Assembly: GCA_947504115.1 (NCBI GenBank)
Contig: CANNGH010000003.1
Location: forward strand, 186,001-250,000
From: an uncultured Sedimentitalea sp.
GTDB lineage: Bacteria; Pseudomonadota; Alphaproteobacteria; Rhodobacterales; Rhodobacteraceae
Reading direction: 5' to 3'
DNA length: 64,000 nt
Positions 1 through 7,313 of this stretch are shown piece after piece. Position 1 is the first letter of the stretch, and every line of letters begins with the position of its first letter. A model generated the notes under the pieces. That model saw nothing but the letters and a program-made list of their open reading frames with translations. It was not told the origin of the DNA and searched no databases. The position numbers and the translations under genes are program-made.

Positions 1-381
1 TGCGGCGCGGCGGGCAATTGCGTGGCGCAAGGGCGGATCGATTGCGGGCTGGGGCGCACCTGTCCCGCGGGCACGCAGTGCCTGTCCACGGGCGGCTGTT
101 CGTCGCTCGGGGCGAAGAAATGCGATACCGGCTCGGTTTGCGATGCCGGTTTCAAATGCTCGCTGATCCGGGGATGCGTGCCGCAGAACGCCACCGATTG
201 CGGCAAGGGACGCTGGTGTTTTCCGGGCAGCCTGTGCCTTGAGGGCGGGGGCTGCTCGGAGGCGGGCGCGACGCGCTGCGCGGGAGGTGCGATCTGCGCG
301 CCGGGAACCACCTGCACGCCCGATGGCGATTGCAAGCCGACCAAGCCGAAGGTACGCCCGAAAGCGCGACCCGCGCGGTAG
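1..381 (+). CDS. Cysteine-rich repeat protein, 3' fragment (5' end outside window)
   Basis: The reading frame is open from base 1 to a TAG at 379-381, so this is the C-terminal ~126 residues of a longer protein. It has about five short repeats, each with three to four cysteines and many glycines (for example CGLGRTCPAGTQC and CGKGRWCFPGSLC). It ends in a basic Lys/Pro/Arg tail. Even cysteine spacing suggests a disulfide-rich exported protein, but the N-terminus that would carry a signal peptide is missing. An internal GTG at 22 could be called as a start but is unlikely, because the repeat pattern continues upstream of it. I cannot name a family, and the function is unknown. Confidence 0.6.
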   Translation, partial: CGAAGNCVAQGRIDCGLGRTCPAGTQCLSTGGCSSLGAKKCDTGSVCDAGFKCSLIRGCVPQNATDCGKGRWCFPGSLCLEGGGCSEAGATRCAGGAICAPGTTCTPDGDCKPTKPKVRPKARPAR

Positions 382-423
382 CGTGTCGTTACCACTCCCG
401 GCGCCTTGCGGCAGCGCCCTCTA

Positions 424-452
424 TTGCCCCGCGGCGCCGCGGTTCCTATAAC
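424..452 (+). promoter_or_regulatory. Sigma-70-like promoter for the pyrB operon
   Basis: TTGCCC at 424-429 and TATAAC at 447-452 are separated by exactly 17 nt, which would place the start site near 459 and give a ~25-nt leader before pyrB. The spacer and last -35 base contain a perfect 14-bp palindrome (half site CCGCGGC, 429-442), a possible binding site. This is sequence inference only. Confidence 0.5.
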
Positions 453-483
453 CGCCGCGACACCCCGTGCCGGAGCCTGCCAC

Positions 484-1431
484 ATGACGTTCGCCCATCG
501 CCATCTTCTGGGAATCGAGCACCTCGCCCCCCATGACATCACGGCGATCCTCGATCTGGCGGAATCCTATGTCGAAATGAACCGCCAGCCTGCGAAACAT
601 TCTGACGTGCTGGCGGGGCTGACCCAGATCAACATGTTTTTCGAGAACTCGACCCGCACGCAGGCCAGTTTCGAACTGGCGGGGCTGCGGCTGGGCGCGG
701 ATGTGATGAACATGGCGATGCAGGCCAGCAGCGTGAAAAAGGGCGAAACCCTGATCGACACGGCGCTGACGCTGAACGCCATGCGCCCCGACCTCCTGGT
801 GGTGCGCCACCCGCAATCGGGCGCGGTGGACCTGCTGGCGCAAAAGGTCAATTGCGCGGTGCTGAACGCCGGTGACGGGCGCCACGAACACCCCACGCAG
901 GCGCTGCTGGATGCGCTGACGATAAGGCGCGCCAAGGGGCGGCTGCACCGCCTGTCGGTGGCGATCTGCGGCGACATCGCCCATAGCCGGGTGGCGCGTT
1001 CCAACATCCTGCTGCTGGGCAAGATGGAAAATCGCATCCGCCTGATCGGCCCGCCGACCCTGATGCCCGCCGGGATCGCCGAATTCGGGGTCGAGGTCTA
1101 CGAGGACATGGCCGAGGGTCTGGCCGATGTCGATGTGGTGATGATGCTGCGCCTGCAAAAGGAACGCATGGATGGCGGCTTCATCCCGTCCGAGCGCGAA
1201 TATTACCACCGCTACGGGCTGGACGCGGACAAGCTGGCGCTGGCGAAACCCGACGCCATCATCATGCATCCCGGCCCGATGAACCGCGGCGTCGAGATCG
1301 ACGGCACGCTGGCCGATGACATCAACCGCAGCGTGATCCAGGATCAGGTGGAAATGGGCGTGGCGGTGCGCATGGCCGCAATGGAACTGCTGGCGCGCAA
1401 CCTGCGTTCGGATCAGGAGGGGGCAGCATGA
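484..1431 (+). CDS. pyrB: Aspartate carbamoyltransferase catalytic subunit
   Basis: Cytosolic enzyme that condenses carbamoyl phosphate with L-aspartate in the first committed step of pyrimidine synthesis. The 315-residue product has the carbamoyl-phosphate loop [11 protein letters not shown] near residue 55, HPTQALLD near 135 and HPGPMNRG near 261, and family-typical length. ATG 484 is chosen because it follows a GGAG-type ribosome site and starts [14 protein letters not shown], as in relatives; the frame is open further upstream without support. The stop overlaps the next ATG (ATGA at 1428-1431), so translation is coupled to the following membrane protein. No pyrI-type regulatory subunit is nearby; a degenerate dihydroorotase two genes downstream is the likely partner. 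Confidence 0.96.
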   Translation: MTFAHRHLLGIEHLAPHDITAILDLAESYVEMNRQPAKHSDVLAGLTQINMFFENSTRTQASFELAGLRLGADVMNMAMQASSVKKGETLIDTALTLNAMRPDLLVVRHPQSGAVDLLAQKVNCAVLNAGDGRHEHPTQALLDALTIRRAKGRLHRLSVAICGDIAHSRVARSNILLLGKMENRIRLIGPPTLMPAGIAEFGVEVYEDMAEGLADVDVVMMLRLQKERMDGGFIPSEREYYHRYGLDADKLALAKPDAIIMHPGPMNRGVEIDGTLADDINRSVIQDQVEMGVAVRMAAMELLARNLRSDQEGAA

Positions 1432-1970
1432 GCGACACCATCACCATATCCGAGAACGAACACGGCATCGTGCGCGTCTTTGCGCTGAACATGCCCGCCG
1501 AACAGGCCAGGTTCCTGCGCGAGCCGGGCGCGGCGGCGCAGGTTCTGGGAGCGGATGATCTCGACCCCGCCAATGTGGATATCTTCCCGCTCAGCGATCT
1601 CGACGAGTTGGGGCTGGCGGGTTACCTGACCGAGGGTCTGGGCGTGCCGGCCGAGCAGATCGACAACGACCGCGCCCGGCTGAATGCGCTGGACGGATGG
1701 GTGATGATCGTTCGCAGCCGCGCGTTCCGGGGCAAATCCGCCAGCCTGACGCCGACCGGCGACGTTACCCTGATCGCCAGCTACAGCGAAGAGGCGACGG
1801 ATTGGAGCGATACCGGCCCGATCCCCACGGAAAGCGCGCGGATCGGATCGGGTCCGCCACCGGCCCCGCCGCGTGCGGAACGCGCGAAATCGCGGCGCAT
1901 CGGCACGATGGGTGTCGTCGCGGTGCTGATCGTCATTGCCATCGTCATCCTGCTGGTGCTCATGCTGTGA
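1428..1970 (+). CDS. Conserved protein of unknown function with one C-terminal membrane helix
   Basis: The 180-residue product is soluble and acidic for about 150 residues, followed by a Pro/Arg-rich linker and a single strongly hydrophobic C-terminal helix of about 20 residues ([19 protein letters not shown]). It therefore looks like a tail-anchored inner-membrane protein with a cytoplasmic head. I recognise no catalytic motif. It is coupled by 4-nt overlaps to pyrB upstream and to a second membrane protein downstream, so it is an integral part of the pyrimidine operon. A role in tethering or regulating pyrimidine enzymes at the membrane is speculation. Confidence 0.75.
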   Translation: MSDTITISENEHGIVRVFALNMPAEQARFLREPGAAAQVLGADDLDPANVDIFPLSDLDELGLAGYLTEGLGVPAEQIDNDRARLNALDGWVMIVRSRAFRGKSASLTPTGDVTLIASYSEEATDWSDTGPIPTESARIGSGPPPAPPRAERAKSRRIGTMGVVAVLIVIAIVILLVLML

Positions 1971-2356
1971 GCGGCGCCACGATCCGGTTTCCTCCCAGCC
2001 GCGACGCCTATCTGCGCAGCCACGCCAAACTTGCCGCCCTTGCGATGGCGGCGGCGATGTTCGTGCTGTGGCTGATGGACGATCCCAACATCTGGGTCGG
2101 CGCCATTGCCGGTCTGGGCGCGATCGCGGTACGCGGCTGGTATCTCGTTTCCGAGGAGATGGCGGCGGTGTGGGAACTGGACGCCACCGCCCTGCGCGGC
2201 CCCGGCGAGCGTCACGTGCCGCTGGCCGACATTGCGCGGTTGCGCCGCATGGGCAGTTTCGTGCAGATCGTCACCATCGGCGGCGACAAGCACCTGATCA
2301 AGTTTCAGGCCGATCCCGACGCCACCATAAGGACCATCGAAAGGGCGCGCGCATGA
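1967..2356 (+). CDS. Small membrane protein with a PH-like (bPH2-like) C-terminal segment
   Basis: The start is GTG 1967, overlapping the upstream TGA (GTGA); the same frame is open upstream but overlaps the previous gene and has no support. The 129-residue product has two adjacent hydrophobic stretches (about residues 20-55) followed by a soluble domain with a beta-rich pattern (WELDATALRG, HVPLADIARLRRMG, VQIVTIGGDKHLIKF). That resembles small bacterial PH-like membrane proteins, though the match is by eye only. It overlaps the next ATG at 2353 and is therefore coupled to the dihydroorotase homologue. Function unknown. Confidence 0.65.
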   Translation: MSGATIRFPPSRDAYLRSHAKLAALAMAAAMFVLWLMDDPNIWVGAIAGLGAIAVRGWYLVSEEMAAVWELDATALRGPGERHVPLADIARLRRMGSFVQIVTIGGDKHLIKFQADPDATIRTIERARA

Positions 2357-3666
2357 GTGTCACCTTGTTCCAGAACGCCCGCCTGATCGACCCCGAGGCA
2401 GGCACCGACGCCTCCGGTCACCTGCTGGTGCGCGCCGGAAAGATTGACGAAATCTTACCGGAACAGGTTGAATTTGATACAATGTTTCGCGCGCGAAACA
2501 TTGCGGCAGGCGATGTCACCGTCATAGACTGCAACAATCGCTGCCTTGCCCCCGGCATCGTCGATATCGGCGTCAAGGTCTGCGAACCCGGCGAGCGGCA
2601 CAAGGAATCCTATCGCTCCGCCGGTCTGGCGGCGGCGGCGGGCGGGGTCACGACCATAATCACCCGCCCCGACACCACACCCGCCATCGACACACCCGAA
2701 ACGCTGGAATTCGTGCGCCGCCGCGCGAACGAGGCCGCACCGGTCAACGTGCTGCCCATGGCCGCGCTGACCAAGGGCCGCGAAGGGCGCGAGATGACCG
2801 AGATCGGCTTCCTGATGGATGCGGGCGCGGTGGCCTTCACCGATTGCGATCATGTGGTGGCCGACACGCGGGTATTTTCGCGCGCGCTGACCTATGCGCG
2901 GTCCTGCAATGCGCTGGTGATCGCGCATCCGCAGGAACCGGGCCTCTCGCGCGGCGCGGCCGCCACCTCGGGCAAATTCGCCTCTCTGCGTGGTTTGCCC
3001 GCCGTTTCCCCCATGGCCGAACGGATGGGGCTCGACCGCGACATCGCCCTGATCGAGATGACCGGCGCGCGCTATCACGCCGACCAGATCACCACCGCCC
3101 GCGCCCTGCCCGCGCTGAAACGCGCCAAGGCCAACGGGCTGGACGTCACCGCCGGGATCGGCATCCACCATCTGACGCTGAACGAATTCGATGTTGCCGA
3201 TTACCGCACCTTCTTCAAGCTGAAGCCGCCCTTGCGATCCGAGGACGACCGGCAGGCGGTTATCGGGGCGCTGCGCGACGGGCTGATCGACGTCATCAGT
3301 TCGATGCACACGCCGCAGGACGAGGAATCCAAGCGCCTGCCCTTCGAGGAGGCGGCCAGCGGCGCGGTGGCGCTGGAAACGCTGCTGCCGGCGGCGCTGC
3401 GCCTGTATCATGGCGGTCAGATGGACCTGCCCGGTCTGTTCCGCGCGATGGCGCTGAACCCTGCCAAACGGCTGGGGCTGGATTCGGGGCGGCTGGCGAA
3501 TGGCGCGCCTGCCGATCTGGTGCTGTTCGATCCCAACGCGCCGTTCGTGCTGGACCGCGCCACGCTCAACAGCAAATCGCGCAACACGCCGTTTGACGGC
3601 GCGCGCATGCAGGGCCGGGTTCTGGCGACCTACGTGTCCGGACAGGCCGTTTACCGGAGGACATGA
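2353..3666 (+). CDS. pyrC: Dihydroorotase homologue lacking metal ligands (PyrC'-type, probably non-catalytic)
   Basis: The 437-residue product is clearly a type I dihydroorotase relative (for example CLAPGIVDIGVKVCEPGERH, GVTTI, AGIGIHHLTLNEFD, GAVALETLLPAAL). The normal D-x-H-x-H-x-R metal and substrate motif reads DIGVKVC here (near residue 69), the second His of the H-x-x-H motif is Asp (YHADQITT), and the catalytic T-D-H-A-P-H is SMHTPQ near 317. Known PyrC' proteins of pseudomonads have lost these residues and serve as a structural partner of PyrB. By analogy this protein probably assembles with the pyrB product, and a real dihydroorotase should exist elsewhere. An apparent N-terminal insertion around residues 36-52 carries a perfect DNA palindrome (2480-2503). 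Confidence 0.88.
   Translation: MSVTLFQNARLIDPEAGTDASGHLLVRAGKIDEILPEQVEFDTMFRARNIAAGDVTVIDCNNRCLAPGIVDIGVKVCEPGERHKESYRSAGLAAAAGGVTTIITRPDTTPAIDTPETLEFVRRRANEAAPVNVLPMAALTKGREGREMTEIGFLMDAGAVAFTDCDHVVADTRVFSRALTYARSCNALVIAHPQEPGLSRGAAATSGKFASLRGLPAVSPMAERMGLDRDIALIEMTGARYHADQITTARALPALKRAKANGLDVTAGIGIHHLTLNEFDVADYRTFFKLKPPLRSEDDRQAVIGALRDGLIDVISSMHTPQDEESKRLPFEEAASGAVALETLLPAALRLYHGGQMDLPGLFRAMALNPAKRLGLDSGRLANGAPADLVLFDPNAPFVLDRATLNSKSRNTPFDGARMQGRVLATYVSGQAVYRRT
2480..2503. repeat. Perfect 24-bp palindrome inside the dihydroorotase-like gene
   Basis: Half site CAATGTTTCGCG is followed directly by its exact reverse complement. The palindrome is in frame and encodes part of T-M-F-R-A-R-N-I, in a stretch that looks inserted between the first beta strands of the fold. 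Symmetry stops at the next base on each side. I noticed no second copy in the window. Confidence 0.85.
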
Positions 3667-4274
3667 TGCCGCCATTCGAAACGTCCGCCACATTGCTGAT
3701 CGTCTGGGCGCTGGTCGGTTACGGGTTGGGGTCGGTTTCCTTCGGGCTGATCCTGGCGCGGCTGATGAACCTGGGCGATCTGCGCGCCATCGGGTCGGGC
3801 AATACCGGCGCCACCAACGTGCTGCGCACGGGCAACAAGCGCGCCGCTGCGCTGACGCTGCTGCTGGACGGTGCCAAGGGCGCGGTGGCGGTGCTTCTGG
3901 CGCGCGCCTTCGCGGGCGAGGACGCGGCGCAACTGGCGGGGCTGGCGGCGTTTCTCGGCCATTGCTGGCCGCTCTGGTCGGGGTTTCGCGGCGGCAAGGG
4001 GGTCGCGACGTTCCTCGGCCTCTGGCTGGCGCTGGCCTGGCCTGTGGGCGTGGCCTGCTGCGTGACCTGGGCAGCATCGGCGGCGCTGACCCGCATATCC
4101 TCGGCCGGCGCCCTGGGCGCGGCGGCGTCCTCAATCCTGTGGGTGGTGGTCATGGGCCAGATCAACACGCTGGTGCTGGCAATCGTTCTTGCGGCGCTGG
4201 TGTTCTGGCGGCACAGCGCCAACATCGCCCGTCTGCGTGCCGGAACCGAGCCGCGGATCGGCCAGCGGGACTGA
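3666..4274 (+). CDS. plsY: Acyl-phosphate glycerol-3-phosphate acyltransferase
   Basis: Integral membrane enzyme that transfers an acyl group from acyl phosphate to glycerol 3-phosphate, the first step of phospholipid synthesis. The 202-residue product has several membrane helices and the three PlsY signatures: GSGNTGATNVLR near residue 45, the GGKGVAT loop in GFRGGKGVATFLG, and a later conserved segment near the C-terminus. Two ATGs compete (3663 and 3666). GGAGG at 3656-3660 gives better spacing to 3666, so that start is chosen. It overlaps the end of the pyrC-like gene and is translationally coupled to the pyrimidine operon. Confidence 0.94.
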   Translation: MPPFETSATLLIVWALVGYGLGSVSFGLILARLMNLGDLRAIGSGNTGATNVLRTGNKRAAALTLLLDGAKGAVAVLLARAFAGEDAAQLAGLAAFLGHCWPLWSGFRGGKGVATFLGLWLALAWPVGVACCVTWAASAALTRISSAGALGAAASSILWVVVMGQINTLVLAIVLAALVFWRHSANIARLRAGTEPRIGQRD

Positions 4275-4294
4275 GCCACCCCTTTCAACGGCGC

Positions 4295-4323
4295 TTGATC
4301 CACCTATATTGCAGCGGTATGCC
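4295..4323 (+). promoter_or_regulatory. Possible promoter for hslO
   Basis: TTGATC (4295-4300) and TATGCC (4318-4323) are 17 nt apart, upstream of hslO. Match to consensus is modest, and heat-shock control, typical for hslO, cannot be judged from this alone. Confidence 0.25.
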
Positions 4324-4348
4324 AATCTGCGGCAGATAAAGGAACCCC

Positions 4349-5326
4349 ATGACCCTCGGATCGAAACTCGCGTGGGACGACACCGTCCTGCCCTTCCAGC
4401 TTGACGCATCGGACATCCGCGGCCGCGTGGCGCGGCTGGACGGCGTGTTGGGCGGCATTCTGAAACAGCACGATTACCCCCCGCAAGTCGAGGCGCTGGT
4501 GGCGGAAATGGCGCTGCTGACGGCGCTGATCGGCCAGACCATCAAACTGCGTTGGAAGCTGTCGCTTCAGGTGCAGTCCAAAGGCGCGGTGCGGATGATC
4601 GCCACCGATTATTTCGCCCCCGTGAAAGAGGGTGAACCCGCCCGCATCCGCGCCTATGCCAGTTTCGACCGCGACCGGCTGGACGAGGGCAAACCCTTCG
4701 ACCAGATCGGTGAGGGCTATTTCGCCATCCTGATCCACCAGGGCGAGGACATGAGCCCCTATCAGGGCATCACGCCGCTAATCGGCCCCAGCCTGCGCGC
4801 CTGCGCCGAGGCGTATTTCGCGCAATCCGAACAATTGCCGACCCGGTTCTCGCTGAGTTTCGGCCGCGAGGGCACGGAGGACCAATGGCGCGCCGGGGGG
4901 ATCTTGTTGCAACACATGCCCAAGGCCTCGCCGCTGATGGCCACCCGCGAGGGCACCGGCGGGCTGGTTTCGGCGCAGGATCTGCTGGACGGTGACGCGA
5001 TCGAGAACTGGAACCGCGCCAATATCCTGCTCGACACGGTCGAGGAGGCCGAGCTGATCGGCCCGACGGTGCCGCCCACCGACCTGCTGGTGCGCCTGTT
5101 TCACGAGGAACAACCCCGCGTGTTCGACGCGCAGGCCGTACGTTTCGGCTGCACCTGTTCCGAGGATCGCGTGCGCCAGAGCCTGTCGATCTATTCGCCG
5201 CGCGACATCGAGAAGATGACCACCGATGATGGCCGCGTGACCGCCGATTGCCAGTTTTGCGGCGCGCATTACGACCTCGATCCGGCCAGCGTGGGTTTTG
5301 ACAGCGATGCCCCGGATGCCGAGTGA
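4349..5326 (+). CDS. hslO: Hsp33 redox-activated molecular chaperone
   Basis: Cytosolic holdase that binds unfolding proteins under oxidative stress. The 325-residue product has the Hsp33 N-terminal substrate-binding fold and, near residues 268-305, the C-terminal redox zinc site: C-x-C (FGCTCSEDRV) followed by C-x-x-C (CQFCGAHYDL). Oxidation of these four cysteines releases zinc and activates the chaperone. ATG 4349 follows AAAGGA at good spacing. The 3' end overlaps the Nudix gene start by about 11 nt. At 325 aa it is slightly longer than the E. coli protein because of an acidic C-terminal tail. Confidence 0.95.
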   Translation: MTLGSKLAWDDTVLPFQLDASDIRGRVARLDGVLGGILKQHDYPPQVEALVAEMALLTALIGQTIKLRWKLSLQVQSKGAVRMIATDYFAPVKEGEPARIRAYASFDRDRLDEGKPFDQIGEGYFAILIHQGEDMSPYQGITPLIGPSLRACAEAYFAQSEQLPTRFSLSFGREGTEDQWRAGGILLQHMPKASPLMATREGTGGLVSAQDLLDGDAIENWNRANILLDTVEEAELIGPTVPPTDLLVRLFHEEQPRVFDAQAVRFGCTCSEDRVRQSLSIYSPRDIEKMTTDDGRVTADCQFCGAHYDLDPASVGFDSDAPDAE

Positions 5327-5915
5327 CATCGTCGCCGCCCTGCGCGCAGCCCTGGCGCGCGAGGGGGCGGAATCGTCCGATTTCGACCTGAACCCCGAGA
5401 CGATCCTGCCGGAGGGGCGCGTTCTGCGTCCCGCCGGCGTGCTGGTGCCGGTGCAACTGGGCGATGGCGCGCCCCATGTCATCCTGACGAAACGTTCCTC
5501 GGCGCTGAAACATCATCCCGGCCAGATCTCGTTTCCCGGCGGCAAGCAGGACGAGGGCGATGCCGACGTGACCGCCGCCGCCCTGCGCGAGGCGAACGAG
5601 GAAATCGGCCTGCCCTATGGGCTGGCACAGGTGCTGGGCCACATGCCGGGGCACGAAACGGTCACCGGGTTTCACGTCACGCCCGTCATCGCCGCCATCG
5701 AACAGCCATTCGATATCGTCGCCGAACCGGGCGAGGTCGAGGAGGTGTTTTCGGTGCCGCTGGCGCATCTTCTGGACCCCGGGAATTACCTGATCGAATC
5801 ACGCTTTTGGCGCGGCACGCGGCGCTATTATTTCACCGTGCCCTACGGCCCCTACTACATCTGGGGCGCCACCGCGCGGATGCTGCGCGCCCTGGCCGAG
5901 CGGATGGAGACATGA
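5316..5915 (+). CDS. Nudix hydrolase, CoA pyrophosphatase type (NudL-like)
   Basis: Predicted to cleave CoA or related nucleoside diphosphate derivatives into phosphopantetheine and adenosine 3',5'-bisphosphate. The Nudix helix is GGKQDEGD...REANEEIG near residues 73-95, with the extra pre-Nudix motif typical of the CoA branch (LTKRSSALKHHPGQISFPGG). About 199 residues from ATG 5316; ATG 5307 (three more residues) is equally possible because neither has a clear ribosome site. The start overlaps the hslO end, and the stop overlaps the ATG of the CCA-adding enzyme (ATGA at 5912), so the three genes form one operon. Confidence 0.9.
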   Translation: MPSDIVAALRAALAREGAESSDFDLNPETILPEGRVLRPAGVLVPVQLGDGAPHVILTKRSSALKHHPGQISFPGGKQDEGDADVTAAALREANEEIGLPYGLAQVLGHMPGHETVTGFHVTPVIAAIEQPFDIVAEPGEVEEVFSVPLAHLLDPGNYLIESRFWRGTRRYYFTVPYGPYYIWGATARMLRALAERMET

Positions 5916-7069
5916 CGCGGATCACCGACGATTGGCTGAACGATCCCGCGACGCAATCGGTCTGCGCCGCGATCGAGGCCGGGGGCGCGCAGGCGTTGTT
6001 TGTCGGCGGTTGCGTGCGCAACGCGCTGCTGGGCGTTCCGGTCAGCGATATCGACATCGCCACCGACGCGACGCCGCAACGGGTGGTGGACCTGGCGCAA
6101 AAGGCCGGGATCAGGGCCGTGCCGACCGGCATCGACCACGGCACCGTCACGCTGGTGGCCGACGGTCTGGCGCATGAGGTGACGACCTTTCGCCGCGATG
6201 TCGCCACCGACGGGCGGCGCGCGGTGGTGGCGTTTTCCGGCGATGTGGCCGAGGACGCGGCGCGGCGCGATTTCACCATGAACGCGCTTTACGCCCGCCC
6301 CGACGGCACGGTGATCGACCCGCTGGGCGGTCTGGTCGATCTGCGCGCGCGCCGCGTGCGCTTCATCGGGCAGGCGCGCGACCGCATCCGCGAGGATTAC
6401 CTGCGCAGCCTGCGCTATTTCCGCTTTCACGCGTGGTATGGCGATGCAGATCAGGGGTTCGATCCCGAGGCGCTGTCCGCCATCGCGCAAAATCTCGACG
6501 GGCTGGCGCAGTTGTCGCGGGAGCGTGTCGGGGCCGAGATGCTGAAACTTCTGGCCGCGCCCGATCCGGCGCCGTCGCTGGCGGCGATGCGCTCGACTGG
6601 GGTGCTGGGGCAGCTTTTGCCGGGGGCCGACGACCGCGCGCTGGCGCCGCTGATCCATCTGGAAACGCAGGCAGGCGTAGAACCCGATCCGCTGCGCCGT
6701 CTGGCGGCGCTGGGCGGTATCGACACCGAAACCGCGCTTCGGCTGAGCAAGGCCGACCGCAAGCGGCTGGAGCAGGTGCAGGAGGGTGCCAGCAGCCTGA
6801 TGGGTGCCGGCGAGCTGGGCTATCGTCTGGGCGAGATCGGCGCGCGCGACGCCCTGCTGCTGCGCGCCGCGTGGAGCGAGCAGCCTTGGCAGCCCGACGC
6901 GCTCGACGCCGCCACTCAAGGTGCCAAGGCAGTCTTCCCGTTGGCAGCCGGCGATCTGATGCCGCGTTTCACCGGCCCGGCGCTCGGCGCGCGGCTGGCG
7001 GCGCTGGAGCAGGACTGGATCGACTCCGGCTTTGCCATCGGCCGCGCGGAACTGCTGGCCCGCGCATGA
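5912..7069 (+). CDS. CCA tRNA nucleotidyltransferase / poly(A) polymerase family
   Basis: Adds or repairs the 3' CCA end of tRNAs. The 385-residue product has the class II nucleotidyltransferase head: GGCVRNALLG near residue 31, the metal-binding DIDIATDATP near residue 48, the RRD motif (DAARRDFTMNALY) and the downstream ERVGAEMLKLL helix. ATG 5912 is chosen because it overlaps the upstream stop (ATGA) and gives the expected N-terminus MTRITDDWL. No HD phosphohydrolase domain is visible. CCA versus poly(A) specificity cannot be decided by eye. It is the last gene of the hslO-Nudix-cca run. Confidence 0.92.
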   Translation: MTRITDDWLNDPATQSVCAAIEAGGAQALFVGGCVRNALLGVPVSDIDIATDATPQRVVDLAQKAGIRAVPTGIDHGTVTLVADGLAHEVTTFRRDVATDGRRAVVAFSGDVAEDAARRDFTMNALYARPDGTVIDPLGGLVDLRARRVRFIGQARDRIREDYLRSLRYFRFHAWYGDADQGFDPEALSAIAQNLDGLAQLSRERVGAEMLKLLAAPDPAPSLAAMRSTGVLGQLLPGADDRALAPLIHLETQAGVEPDPLRRLAALGGIDTETALRLSKADRKRLEQVQEGASSLMGAGELGYRLGEIGARDALLLRAAWSEQPWQPDALDAATQGAKAVFPLAAGDLMPRFTGPALGARLAALEQDWIDSGFAIGRAELLARA

Positions 7070-7313
7070 GGGTCGGCGTTCAGCGCCTCGGTCGAATCGG
7101 ATCAGACGACCGCGTTGGCACGAAGCGGGGCAAGACGGCCATTGCCATCACGCCTGCTGAATCTACCATTGCGCCTATGGATTGTGTTCTGAAGATGGAT
7201 CTGGGCCGTATCGTCGCGCCGGGCGACGGTGACGCGCATTTGGCCGGAAACGGCCTATATGGGCTGTTCCGGTCACGCCACACGGGCCGAGCCCGGAAAC
7301 CCGAGGCCGCGGA

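Noticed and set aside
7070-7313. Search for a tRNA or small RNA gene in the 244-bp gap before the ABC exporter
   Set aside because: I could not fold a cloverleaf or find a terminator-bounded RNA; only a short dyad and a weak promoter-like TATATG are seen.
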